Shown here one piece after another: positions 8,561 through 16,365 of a stretch of DNA of 64,000 nt (within the stretch, counting starts at the first letter, position 1; each line of letters begins with the position of its first letter). The stretch is taken from assembly GCA_003345545.1 (NCBI GenBank), contig PRDH01000019.1:24129-88128 (forward strand), read 5' to 3'. This DNA comes from Candidatus Thorarchaeota archaeon (lineage in GTDB: Archaea; Asgardarchaeota; Thorarchaeia; Thorarchaeales; Thorarchaeaceae). The translations under genes and the position numbers were made by a program. The notes under the pieces were generated by a model. It worked only from the letters and a program-made list of their open reading frames with translations, had not been told where the DNA came from and searched no databases.

Positions 8561-9309
8561 TTACGCGATGGTTCCAGAGATACTAGCGCATCAAGCGCAA
8601 TTATTACAAGGTCATCGATGGGCGGTTTTCCCACAATCTTCGCTTCCTTGGCTACATTCTCGCCGATTACAACACAAGCACAGCCTACTCTGACTCCCCG
8701 AAGATGACCAATCACGAACAGGGCTGCTGACTCCATTTCTGTCGCCAAGACTCCGGCCTTTCTCAATGTAGACCATCTCTGACGCATCTTATCATCTTCC
8801 GCGACATAAGATGGATGCTCGCTATAGAACGCGTCCTTGCTGTGTCCGATACCGACATGGTATCTCACATGTCTCTTCTCGGCTGCACGGTCGAGCGCTC
8901 TCACTACTTCTGGATGAGCAATTGCAGGGAATTCGATCGGTGCATATTGACGCGAGGTTCCGTCATCCCGGACAGAGCCACTGAAGATGACTATGTCTCC
9001 TGTCGTGACTTTATTGCTGATTGCTCCGGAGGTACCAACTCGAATGAAGGTCTTGCAGCCGACTTTGACTAGCTCCTCAAGAGCTATGGCCGCAGAAGGA
9101 CAGCCTATGCCCGTTGAGCAGACTCCAATAGGAATGCCTTTCCACGTTCCACTAAAACTCCAGTATTCACGTCGCTTGGCAATCTGAGATGGAGTATCAA
9201 GGAATTCTTCGGCTATCTTCTTTGCACGATCAGGGTCTCCAGGTAGCAAGACTAGTTCTGGAATCTCTCCTCGGGCAATCCCAATGTGATATTCCTTCTC
9301 AGATTCCAT
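8557..9309 (-). CDS. udp: Uridine phosphorylase-like PNP/UDP phosphorylase
   Basis: A nucleoside phosphorylase: nucleoside plus phosphate gives base plus ribose-1-phosphate. About 250 residues from the ATG at 9307-9309, which begins the family-typical N-terminus EYHIGIARGEI. A longer in-frame extension upstream is not needed. Motifs are LLPGDPDRAKKI (phosphate loop), FIRVGTSGAI and ATEMESAALF, whose glutamate contacts the ribose. The central region is closest to uridine phosphorylases of the Udp type, but base preference cannot be read from sequence. It lies just downstream of the PRPP synthetase-like gene on the same strand (117 bases), a reasonable salvage pairing. Confidence 0.88.
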   Translation of the reverse strand: MESEKEYHIGIARGEIPELVLLPGDPDRAKKIAEEFLDTPSQIAKRREYWSFSGTWKGIPIGVCSTGIGCPSAAIALEELVKVGCKTFIRVGTSGAISNKVTTGDIVIFSGSVRDDGTSRQYAPIEFPAIAHPEVVRALDRAAEKRHVRYHVGIGHSKDAFYSEHPSYVAEDDKMRQRWSTLRKAGVLATEMESAALFVIGHLRGVRVGCACVVIGENVAKEAKIVGKPPIDDLVIIALDALVSLEPSRN

Positions 9310-9426
9310 GACAAGACCACAAGCGAGGGATACTGAGCGTGAGAAAAGGATTTCGTAATATACCCCAAGTACATTGCACTCGAAAAGGGCCACTTCCGCG
9401 ATTCCCGACGATATTGATGGGAATCA

Positions 9427-10413
9427 TCAGATTGAATGCACAAGTGTATCCACGATGTTATAGCAGAGGTTTGGATGCTCCTTGGAGAAGGCCTCTGTGA
9501 ATACGGTGTTAGATGTTACGATTTTTCCGTTGCACATCTCAATCAGCCTCTCAAGGAGTTCCTCTCCCCTCTCCATGAGGGGAAGCACATGGGCGACTGC
9601 CAAGACCACCTCCTTTGCGCCCTGGTCAAGTAGGCGGTCTCTGGCCTTCAGAAGTGTGCTGCCGCTTTTTGTGAGATCATCTATGACAACGACGTTCAGA
9701 CCCTTGACATCAAGGTCTCCATGCAATTCGACTCTGAAGGAGTTCGTTCTACTCTTTCCAAAACCCTCGATTTTGTATCGCTCTTGTGCTCCTTCATCAG
9801 GCGCGACAACGATGCATTTTCCAAGTTTGAACTCCTTCTCTGCAAACTTGACAAGGTCCGGTACTACGTCGATTATTCTGTAGAGCCCCTTCTCCTTGAG
9901 ACTCCGGACCCAATCCAGACTGTCTGGTGCATGAGGGCTCACGACATGAACCTTGTTGCATGCCTTTGCAATCGTTTCGATGGCCCATCTCGCCGAGGAG
10001 ATCTCGCCTGTTTCAAAGCACTTGTCCTGCAGTGCAAAGGGCTGGAAAGTGAGCACGACTTCGACTGTTTTCGGGGGTTCAACTGGTGTACAGAGATACT
10101 GCTTGTGGCCGCTCTTCTCCACTTCGAGAGGCCTTGAGAACATCTCCAGCAATAGAAGAACTTCAACAACGCGGTCTGATGTACTGTATTGCTCATTTTC
10201 AGCTGGACCTGAGCCGGTACAGCTCTGAATCACGATGACTCTCCTCCCGGAGAGCTGAGTGATTTTCCCTATCTTGACATAGATGTCCGCATTCGGAAAC
10301 ATACGTTTGTTGTCGTAATTGAGGTCCGACGTATAGACTCGGTATCCCAGCTCTTCAAATCGGTTTCGAAGGTGCTCAGCTCCACTGGCTAGGACGACAT
10401 CATAGTCTTTCAT
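9427..10413 (-). CDS. Ribose-phosphate pyrophosphokinase-like protein (PRPP synthetase family)
   Basis: A 328-residue protein with the tandem phosphoribosyltransferase-like fold of PRPP synthetases, which make PRPP from ribose-5-phosphate and ATP. It starts MKDYDVVLASGAEHL (ATG at 10411-10413, preceded by GGTGGT), matching the SGSS/SGAE-type N-terminus. The C-terminal half holds VVIDDLTKSGSTLLKA (about residues 238-253), the PRPP-binding signature. VAPDEGAQERYK occupies the place of the family's catalytic flap region. It is longer than the usual archaeal enzyme (about 285-290) because of an insert between the halves, so a divergent substrate is possible. The neighbouring nucleoside phosphorylase fits salvage. 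Confidence 0.82.
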   Translation of the reverse strand: MKDYDVVLASGAEHLRNRFEELGYRVYTSDLNYDNKRMFPNADIYVKIGKITQLSGRRVIVIQSCTGSGPAENEQYSTSDRVVEVLLLLEMFSRPLEVEKSGHKQYLCTPVEPPKTVEVVLTFQPFALQDKCFETGEISSARWAIETIAKACNKVHVVSPHAPDSLDWVRSLKEKGLYRIIDVVPDLVKFAEKEFKLGKCIVVAPDEGAQERYKIEGFGKSRTNSFRVELHGDLDVKGLNVVVIDDLTKSGSTLLKARDRLLDQGAKEVVLAVAHVLPLMERGEELLERLIEMCNGKIVTSNTVFTEAFSKEHPNLCYNIVDTLVHSI

Positions 10414-10592
10414 ACTGTCGACCACCGAATGTGGCCGAAGTTCACGCCCTAAAGAGGTTTGCCCCTTAGAGGGAAACAAGTGATTGGGCAGCCTGTATCC
10501 AGTTCGTCCGAATCTGTTCCGTGTACGATGAAGGAATAACCTAAAATGATGGTCTTGCAGAGTTATTCTGCCACTACAGGTCTGTGCTTTGA

Positions 10593-11297
10593 TTGAGTCT
10601 GACTGCGAGAGAACTCCTACAGAGGCTTGCAGATGACACGGGTCTCCCTTATGATACCGTAGCAAAACGTGTCAATCGCAGGATGGAGAAAGGCAAGGGT
10701 TTCCTTGAGGCTGTCACAGAGATTGCAGAAGAGAACAGACTTGATCCTGGGAAGTACAGCATTGATCCTGTGAAGATAGTCGCCGAGGTTGAGAAGATAC
10801 TTCGTGAGGATTATACTCAGACTCTGATGATATCCGCTGTTCTTGGGCAAATGGTTGAAGCCCGAGGAAAGAAGCGTTTTCCTCCTCCTGCATTCTTCGC
10901 CTTCATTGAGATGCTCTCGACGGTAGTCGATGCCCCACATGACACACGCTCCGAGACGTCAACAGAGATTGAAGAACAAGCAACTCGCATAATCGAACTG
11001 ATGACAACTCTCGTATCTTTACTCTGTGAGTGGTCTGAACAGGGGATAATTGGAATCTCTGATGATTGCCCTGAGGCGCTTCGAGAGATTGCCCGTGCAG
11101 TCTTCAGAAAGACAAAACTTCTCCAGGGTGGGCTATGGACATGCATCTCGTGTGGCAATATCGTTGAGGCAAAAGAAACCCACGCTCTCATGTGTCTAGA
11201 ATGCGATAAGAAAATATCCTCGGCCCATAGCATCGAAGCGCGGTTTGGAAGACTGGGTGAGAGAGACCGCAACGGGTATGGATTCACATCTGAATAG
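10593..11297 (+). CDS. Uncharacterised protein with C-terminal zinc ribbon
   Basis: A 234-residue protein with no family I can name. Residues 1-60 are helical with a pattern (LPYDTVAKRVNRRM) that could be a helix-turn-helix. The centre (about 65-165) is predicted all helical. The end holds a zinc ribbon, CISCGN and CLECDK about 17 residues apart (about 182-205). The start is an apparent TTG at 10593 without a clear ribosome binding site, so the N-terminus is uncertain. It is divergent from the PRPP synthetase-like gene and convergent with the PAC2-like gene, ending 10 bases before the latter's stop. A regulator or nucleic-acid-associated protein is a guess. Confidence 0.6.
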   Translation: MSLTARELLQRLADDTGLPYDTVAKRVNRRMEKGKGFLEAVTEIAEENRLDPGKYSIDPVKIVAEVEKILREDYTQTLMISAVLGQMVEARGKKRFPPPAFFAFIEMLSTVVDAPHDTRSETSTEIEEQATRIIELMTTLVSLLCEWSEQGIIGISDDCPEALREIARAVFRKTKLLQGGLWTCISCGNIVEAKETHALMCLECDKKISSAHSIEARFGRLGERDRNGYGFTSE

Positions 11298-11307
11298 CGT
11301 TTCTGTA

Positions 11308-11949
11308 CTAGAGAGATAGATTCAGATTGAGTCCTCTCTGAAGAAGTTCGAGAGCAACGTCAATCTCAGATTGGAAAACAGATACGTCATCTACTTGGAG
11401 TACTAGCTCTTGGTCACTCGACTCTTCCAAGAACAGAATGACTGGATCAAGACCAGCCACAGGACCTGCGCTAATCAGTGGTGCCGTGATTCCGTCATAG
11501 AAATCAGCTCGCCCGAGAGGAACATCCATTCTCTTCAACAACCGGTCCCCCTTGGAAGAGAGCACCTGTCCGCATGTAGGTCCATCATGAGTCATCACGG
11601 ACACGACAAACCGTGTGGGAACATTGCCTCTAAGATAGAAGAGCATGTCCGTCATCCAATCGTATTCCTTGAAAACAACATCTCCAAAAACAATCATCAA
11701 GTCATCGGCTACCATTCCATGGACTGGTACGACCGGGGCTTTGACATCCACGGGGTATCGATTCCAGGGCGAGAACGCTGGGGAATTGAAAATTAACAAG
11801 GTATCAAAGCCATTCTTTTCGTACAGCTGCCTGCACAATGCTTGCCCCATCGGATTGAGACCCAAGATGACCGAGTACGTTTCAGTTATCTTCTGCTTCT
11901 TGTACACCTCAAGGACTGGTGAAATCCATTCCTGTTCGAATATTGGCAT
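11308..11949 (-). CDS. PAC2-like (proteasome assembly chaperone 2 family) protein
   Basis: A 213-residue protein whose fold signals match the archaeal PAC2/DUF75 group: an N-terminal beta-alpha unit with SVILGLNPMGQAL, a middle segment GMVADDLMIVFGD and the late DGITAPLISAGPVAGLDPV (about residues 152-170), which corresponds to the family's GITG...LL...G segment. In eukaryotes PAC2 helps assemble 20S proteasomes. Archaeal members are of unproven role. No proteasome gene is close by. The assignment rests on motif spacing and is moderate. It is divergent from gdhA across a 169-base region that contains nested inverted repeats. Confidence 0.55.
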   Translation of the reverse strand: MPIFEQEWISPVLEVYKKQKITETYSVILGLNPMGQALCRQLYEKNGFDTLLIFNSPAFSPWNRYPVDVKAPVVPVHGMVADDLMIVFGDVVFKEYDWMTDMLFYLRGNVPTRFVVSVMTHDGPTCGQVLSSKGDRLLKRMDVPLGRADFYDGITAPLISAGPVAGLDPVILFLEESSDQELVLQVDDVSVFQSEIDVALELLQRGLNLNLSL

Positions 11950-11986
11950 AGCAGTTGCTCCGATCTCCTGAATAGTGAGCTCTTTA

Positions 11987-12020
11987 ATGACTGTTCGTGT
12001 TACGAACTCATTACAGTCAT
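11987..12020. promoter_or_regulatory. Nested inverted repeats between divergent genes
   Basis: Two inverted repeats are nested. The outer pair is ATGACTG with CAGTCAT (11987-11993, 12014-12020). The inner pair is GTTCGT with ACGAAC (11993-11998, 12002-12007), separated by 3 bases. They lie upstream of the gdhA TATA box and 38 bases beyond the start of the PAC2-like gene, so an operator serving one or both promoters is possible. Confidence 0.35.
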
Positions 12021-12061
12021 AGCATCGCTATTGGTTCATTAGAGGATTATCAATCGATTCA

Positions 12062-12067
12062 TTTATA
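12062..12067 (+). promoter_or_regulatory. TATA box of gdhA
   Basis: TTTATA in the context ATTCATTTATACGG, 52 bases before the gdhA ATG. That would place transcription start near 12090 and give a leader of about 30 bases containing the GGTGA ribosome binding site at 12106-12110. Confidence 0.55.
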
Positions 12068-12118
12068 CGGGCACCTCGTTTGAGGCGTTCTCGTCTAACA
12101 TTACCGGTGAGTGCGAGT

Positions 12119-13465
12119 ATGAACAAATACATAGAGACTGTCTACAACAAGCTTGTCGAAAAAGACCCCGATCAAAAGGTCTTTCATCAGGCTGCATTGG
12201 AAGTACTCGAATCCTTGGAGCCTGCTATCAAGAAGTATCCCAAGTACCAAGAATTCTCGATTCTTGAGAGGATTACTGAACCAGAACGTTCTGTTCAGTT
12301 CCGCGTGCCTTGGAAGGATGACAAAGGCAAGATTCAGGTGAACCGAGGGTATAGAATACAATTCAACTCGGCGATTGGACCTTACAAGGGTGGTCTTCGA
12401 CTTCATCCTACTGTCAATCTGGGAGTTCTCAAGTTCCTAGGATTTGAGCAGGTATTCAAGAATAGCCTGACAACGCTGCCAATGGGTGGTGCCAAGGGAG
12501 GTTCCGATTTTGACCCAAAGGGTAAGTCGGATGCTGAAGTAGAGAGATTCTGCGAGAGTTTCATGTTCGAGCTCTACAGGCATATTGGTCAATTCATCGA
12601 TATCCCTGCTGGAGACATCGGTGTTGGTGGACGCGAAATTGGCTATTTCTATGGAGCCTACAGAAAAATCACTAACAATCATGGTACAGGCGTACTGACG
12701 GGCAAAGGCGGCGGATGGGGTGGCTCGCTGATTCGGCCTGAAGCTACAGGTTACGGTGTCGTCTATTTTGTCGAAGAGATGCTCAAGACCAAGAAACATG
12801 ATATAAAGGGAAAAACAGTATGTATCTCTGGCTCCGGCAATGTAGCTCAATATGCAGCCGAGAAGTGTATCCAGCTTGGTGCCAAGGTCGTCACATTAAG
12901 TGACTCAAATGGATGGATCCATGATCCTACCGGCATTACAAAGGAAAAGCTTGCTTGGGTCATGGACCTTAAGAACAATCGCAGGGGGAGGATTGAGGAA
13001 TACGGTGAGCAATTCAAAGTAGACTACTCAACGCAGGGTAGTCCCTGGAGTGTCAAGTGTGATATTGCCCTCCCATGTGCAACCCAAAACGAGGTCGATG
13101 GAAAAGAAGCAAAGACGCTTGTTGATAATGGCACAACTGCTGTTTGTGAGGGTGCAAACATGCCCACGGTGCCGGAGGGGGTCGAGATATTCATTGAGAA
13201 CAAGATTCTTTATGGCCCCGGCAAAGCCGCGAATGCGGGAGGAGTTTCTGTGTCTGGCCTTGAAATGGCACAGAATAGTCAGCGCATCTTTTGGAATCGT
13301 GAAGAGGTGGATGCTAAGCTGCAAGAGATCATGAAGAGTATTCACGCTAACGCATACAAGACCTCAGAGCTCTTTGGGGCAAAGGGCAATTATGTCATTG
13401 GTGCAAACATTGCCGGATTCCTGAAAGTGGCTGATGCGATGATCGATCAAGGTCAATACGCTTGA
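12119..13465 (+). CDS. gdhA: NADP-type glutamate dehydrogenase, bacterial small-hexameric class
   Basis: Interconverts 2-oxoglutarate plus ammonia and L-glutamate. 448 residues from ATG 12119, preceded by GGTGA. A longer in-frame GTG-type start upstream would precede the ribosome binding site. Signatures run closely parallel to E. coli GdhA: YKGGLRLHPTVNLGVLKFLG, PMGGAKGGSDFDPKGK (substrate and catalytic lysines), PAGDIGVGGREIGY (catalytic aspartate), SGSGNVAQYAAEKC (nucleotide-binding loop), ALPCATQNE, and GKAANAGGVSVSGLEMAQN. These belong to the bacterial/lower-eukaryote NADP class and not to the usual archaeal GDH, so horizontal acquisition is likely. A strong hairpin/T-tract terminator follows, so the gene is monocistronic. 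Confidence 0.96.
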   Translation: MNKYIETVYNKLVEKDPDQKVFHQAALEVLESLEPAIKKYPKYQEFSILERITEPERSVQFRVPWKDDKGKIQVNRGYRIQFNSAIGPYKGGLRLHPTVNLGVLKFLGFEQVFKNSLTTLPMGGAKGGSDFDPKGKSDAEVERFCESFMFELYRHIGQFIDIPAGDIGVGGREIGYFYGAYRKITNNHGTGVLTGKGGGWGGSLIRPEATGYGVVYFVEEMLKTKKHDIKGKTVCISGSGNVAQYAAEKCIQLGAKVVTLSDSNGWIHDPTGITKEKLAWVMDLKNNRRGRIEEYGEQFKVDYSTQGSPWSVKCDIALPCATQNEVDGKEAKTLVDNGTTAVCEGANMPTVPEGVEIFIENKILYGPGKAANAGGVSVSGLEMAQNSQRIFWNREEVDAKLQEIMKSIHANAYKTSELFGAKGNYVIGANIAGFLKVADAMIDQGQYA

Positions 13466-13478
13466 GCAATCAATCCAC

Positions 13479-13516
13479 GCAGGACTTCCTCAGAGTCCTG
13501 CACTTTCCTTTTTCTT
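13479..13516 (+). terminator. Hairpin plus T-tract terminator of gdhA
   Basis: A perfect 8-bp stem, GCAGGACT with AGTCCTGC (13479-13486, 13494-13501), closes a 7-base loop. It is followed by CACTTTCCTTTTTCTT. It begins 14 bases after the gdhA stop. Confidence 0.75.
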
Positions 13517-13533
13517 GTTTCAGGCTCAGAGAA

Positions 13534-14139
13534 TCAACTTCGTATGATTTCGAGTAGCTCCGCCAATCTACGTTTTATGTCAGATTCCACAGTGCGCAAC
13601 TCCGCTAGCTGCCGAATCTGGTCAATCCTTCTCTTTCTGTATTCTGCTTCTGAGACCTTTCCACTTCTTCTCTCACGTTCTATTCTATCAGATTCTGCAT
13701 TTATCTCGTTTCTTCTGGCTTCGGTCAACTCAAAACCTTGTTTCAGGCTCATCCATTCAATCATCGCATGGCTCCTTTCTTCTTCCATTCTCTCCCGGCG
13801 CTGTCTTTCAATCTCCATCTGTTTGAGTTGGTTGTTTGCTGCTCTGATCTCCTTTTGAATCTCGTAGAGTCGAGCTTCAACTTCTCTCTTCACCTGAATC
13901 ATCTGAGTAGACATCGCCCACTTCTCGCGGTACTGCACGATGTGTTCTGATTCCGTAATTCTCCCGGCCTTGAGTTTCATGTCCAATTCGTTCAGTTCCC
14001 TCTGAACATCGCTGAGTTGTTGCTGCAGCTCGTCGTAGGACTTCTTGAGGGAAACCCATTCGACACTGTACTGGCTCAAAACCTCTCTCGGATCCATGAA
14101 AACAGAATCTTCAGGTGACGCGCCTTCACGATGGCTCAT
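13534..14139 (-). CDS. Coiled-coil protein with an internal duplication
   Basis: About 201 residues from the ATG at 14137-14139 (MSHREG). A TTG at 14181 is an alternative start. Nearly all of it is heptad-like and highly charged. Two related units are visible. Each begins with W-x-SLK (EWVSLKKSYDEL and EWMSLKQGFEL), continues as a helix, then has a G-x-(I/V)-(T/S)-E-x-E turn (KAGRITESEH and RSGKVSEAEY) leading into another charged helix. The turn resembles SHOCT-type short helical hairpins and recurs at the end of the 36833-37411 protein. Function is unknown. A structural or scaffold role is likely. Confidence 0.65.
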   Translation of the reverse strand: MSHREGASPEDSVFMDPREVLSQYSVEWVSLKKSYDELQQQLSDVQRELNELDMKLKAGRITESEHIVQYREKWAMSTQMIQVKREVEARLYEIQKEIRAANNQLKQMEIERQRRERMEEERSHAMIEWMSLKQGFELTEARRNEINAESDRIERERRSGKVSEAEYRKRRIDQIRQLAELRTVESDIKRRLAELLEIIRS

Positions 14140-14290
14140 GCTGGAACTGACTCCATTCCTTCGTTGGAGTTTCAAGAACAAGTAGTCACTTAAGGCATTT
14201 CCTTGAGCCTCCTTCTACGAGTTTTTTCCCGATAATTGGAGGAGCGTTAACCCGTCATCTTAAGAGGCGGCGCTGTCCATCGAATTTGCT

Positions 14291-15370
14291 GTGAGCGGAA
14301 TGGAGATTGAGATGGATCTTGCCCCTTCCGAGGAGATGAAAGAAAAACCATCTGACGTTCTGAAAGTGCCCTTTGGAACCGTGTTTACGGACCATATGTT
14401 TTCCATGCGATTCTCAGCGAAGAAGTGGCATGATGCTCGAATCCATCGCTATGCTCCACTGTCACTTAGTCCAGCAGCACTCTGTCTGCACTATGGGCAG
14501 GGCATTTTTGAAGGCATGAAAGCACACAGACGTGGGCAACGCATACTTCTGTTTCGTCCAGAGAAGAACTTCTCGCGACTGAATCAGTCTGCGATTCGAA
14601 TGGTGATGCCAGAGGTGAATATTGATTTCGCCCTCGAAGTACTGAAAGAGCTGCTACGCGTTGAACGTTCTTGGATACCTGAAGTCTCAGGAAGCTCTCT
14701 CTATATTCGCCCAACAATGATAGGCACTCAGGAGAAGCTTGGTGTGAAACCCTCTGATGAGTACCTCTTCTATATCATATTGAGCCCGGTCGGGCCGTAC
14801 TTCAAAGAAGGATTCAGTCCGGTCCACATCTATCTGAGCACTGACTATGTACGTGCTGCTCGTGGTGGAACTGGTGCCGCCAAGACTATGGCCAACTATG
14901 CTGCTAGTCTGCTAGCCGGAACAAAAGCCGCAGAGCTAGGTTATTCTCAGGTCCTATGGCTGGATGCACTGGAGCGGAAGTATCTCGAGGAAGTAGGCAC
15001 GATGAACATCTTCGTCAAATTCGATGACGAACTCGTTACCCCTCCTCTGACGGGCTCGATTCTTGCAGGAATAACCCGTGATTCCGTTCTAACTCTCACA
15101 AAGGATATGGGGCTGAAAGTCAGTGAGCGCCAGATCTCTATTGGCGAGGTGATTGATGGAATCAATTCAGGAAAAGTGACTGAGATGTTTGGCTGTGGCA
15201 CGGCAGCAATCATTGCTCCGGTCGGATCTCTCTGGTATAAGGGCAGACCGTACACAATAGCTGATGGCAAGATTGGCAGATTGACTCGCCACCTCTTTGA
15301 TGAGCTGACTGGTATTCAGTCCGGGGAACTAGAGGATCCCTATGGCTGGGTTGTGGAAGTAGAGCATTAG
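14291..15370 (+). CDS. ilvE: Branched-chain amino acid aminotransferase
   Basis: PLP-dependent transamination between 2-oxoglutarate/glutamate and the branched-chain pairs, the last step of Val/Leu/Ile synthesis or the first of their breakdown. 359 residues from GTG 14291 (an ATG lies three codons in). Motifs of the long BCAT type (BCAT II, as in actinobacteria and eukaryotes) are LHYGQGIFEGMKA (about residues 65-77), LYIRPTMIGT, and GGTGAAKTMANYAASL with the Schiff-base lysine about residue 204, then YLEEVGTMNIF and GTAAIIAPVG. Length agrees with that class and exceeds the roughly 300 residues of E. coli IlvE. It stands alone between the coiled-coil gene and an acidic protein gene. Confidence 0.93.
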   Translation: MSGMEIEMDLAPSEEMKEKPSDVLKVPFGTVFTDHMFSMRFSAKKWHDARIHRYAPLSLSPAALCLHYGQGIFEGMKAHRRGQRILLFRPEKNFSRLNQSAIRMVMPEVNIDFALEVLKELLRVERSWIPEVSGSSLYIRPTMIGTQEKLGVKPSDEYLFYIILSPVGPYFKEGFSPVHIYLSTDYVRAARGGTGAAKTMANYAASLLAGTKAAELGYSQVLWLDALERKYLEEVGTMNIFVKFDDELVTPPLTGSILAGITRDSVLTLTKDMGLKVSERQISIGEVIDGINSGKVTEMFGCGTAAIIAPVGSLWYKGRPYTIADGKIGRLTRHLFDELTGIQSGELEDPYGWVVEVEH

Positions 15371-15380
15371 CTATCTGCAT

Positions 15381-15731
15381 CTATAGCTTTTTTCTCTCAG
15401 CGTCTGAAACCTCTGGCTCTTCTGACTCAAGCCTGTCCCAATCAGGAGGAGGCTCCAATGAAGTATCTACCTCTTCAGTAGGTCTTTTGTATTGCTCTAC
15501 AATCTTGGGGGGCTGCTCCACTTCTTCTCCCCCCTCTTCCTCCTCTGGTTCTTCTAGCCTGAACTCCTTGACGAGTTTGCCTTCTTCGATTCTCTCGAGG
15601 AGCAATCGAAAGAGTTTCTCAACAACCAAACTACGACCTTTGGCTTCGAACTCGATATTTCCTATTCCGAATTCAACTTCAGCATAGTCCGATTTCTTGC
15701 CTTTCTTGTCCTTTGAATCGTCCTCCGACAT
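15381..15731 (-). CDS. Small acidic protein of unknown function
   Basis: A 116-residue protein starting at ATG 15731. A short ordered-looking N-terminal part (YAEVEFGIGNIEFEAKG, then VEKLFRLLLERIEEGKL, about residues 16-55) could form two strands and a helix. The remaining 60 residues are acidic and proline-rich (EEPEEEEGGEEVEQPP) and probably disordered. A TTTATT(AA) element on the minus strand near 15765-15772 is a plausible TATA box for it. No family is recognised. It ends 11 bases from the stop of the aminotransferase, tail to tail. Confidence 0.6.
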   Translation of the reverse strand: MSEDDSKDKKGKKSDYAEVEFGIGNIEFEAKGRSLVVEKLFRLLLERIEEGKLVKEFRLEEPEEEEGGEEVEQPPKIVEQYKRPTEEVDTSLEPPPDWDRLESEEPEVSDAERKKL

Positions 15732-15847
15732 CTTTTCGACCCAAAATGCGTTATACCTTCAGCCTTAATAAATCGTGTAGGCATCCTTGAAATATTGGAC
15801 CTGCCGAAGCATTTTAGAGAGATTGACGCTCATCAACTACTCTCGAG

Positions 15848-16363
15848 GTGGTTCATCTGCCATCGCAACTGGTTGTCGATATGAATCGATGCACTGGGTG
15901 CCGTCTATGCGAGCTTGCCTGCTCTGCAAAGCATGAGGGCAAGTTTCAGCCTAATCTTGCTCGACTGAAGATTGTGCGCTATGACGATTTGGGCCTAGAT
16001 ATTCCTAATGTCTGTGGTCCCTGTGAAACTGCGCCCTGCGTCGACATCTGTCCGGTGTATGCCATGCGTCGAGATCCTATCACCAAGATGACCTTTCTTG
16101 ATGAGGATAAATGTATTCTATGTAAGTCATGTGTTGGCGCTTGTGTCAACGGGGTTATCCTGCTTGATACCGTCAGAATGAGAATAATCAAGTGCAACCA
16201 CTGTGATGGCGCACCTGAGTGTGCAAAAATCTGCCCAACTGGTGCTATTACCTACAGCACTATAACATCTCTAGCTCCTGCTGATCGCCACGGTAAGATT
16301 GTGAGTTACTTGAAAGAGATTGATCGCGTGAGTGCCCCACAAGAAGCAAGTGGAGCTGATTGA
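15848..16363 (+). CDS. Ferredoxin-type electron-transfer subunit of the aldehyde oxidoreductase operon
   Basis: A 171-residue polyferredoxin of the HycB/FdhB/AOR-associated type with four 4Fe-4S cysteine sets: CTGCRLCELAC (about residues 15-25), CGPCETAPCVDICP (about 57-70), CILCKSCVGAC (about 91-101) and CNHCDGAPECAKICP (about 117-131). It should carry electrons between the tungsten enzyme encoded next and a downstream acceptor. The start is GTG 15848. An internal ATG at 15881 would remove the conserved first strand and is less likely. It is separated from the oxidoreductase gene by 2 bases, so the two are surely cotranscribed. Confidence 0.9.
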   Translation: MVHLPSQLVVDMNRCTGCRLCELACSAKHEGKFQPNLARLKIVRYDDLGLDIPNVCGPCETAPCVDICPVYAMRRDPITKMTFLDEDKCILCKSCVGACVNGVILLDTVRMRIIKCNHCDGAPECAKICPTGAITYSTITSLAPADRHGKIVSYLKEIDRVSAPQEASGAD

Positions 16364-16365
16364 CG

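Noticed and set aside
10414..10592. Possible tRNA-like sequence (GTTCGTCCGAAT) in the gap between two divergent genes
   Set aside because: The T-arm-like stretch lacks matching acceptor, D and anticodon stems. No tRNA cloverleaf could be drawn there or in any other gap inspected.
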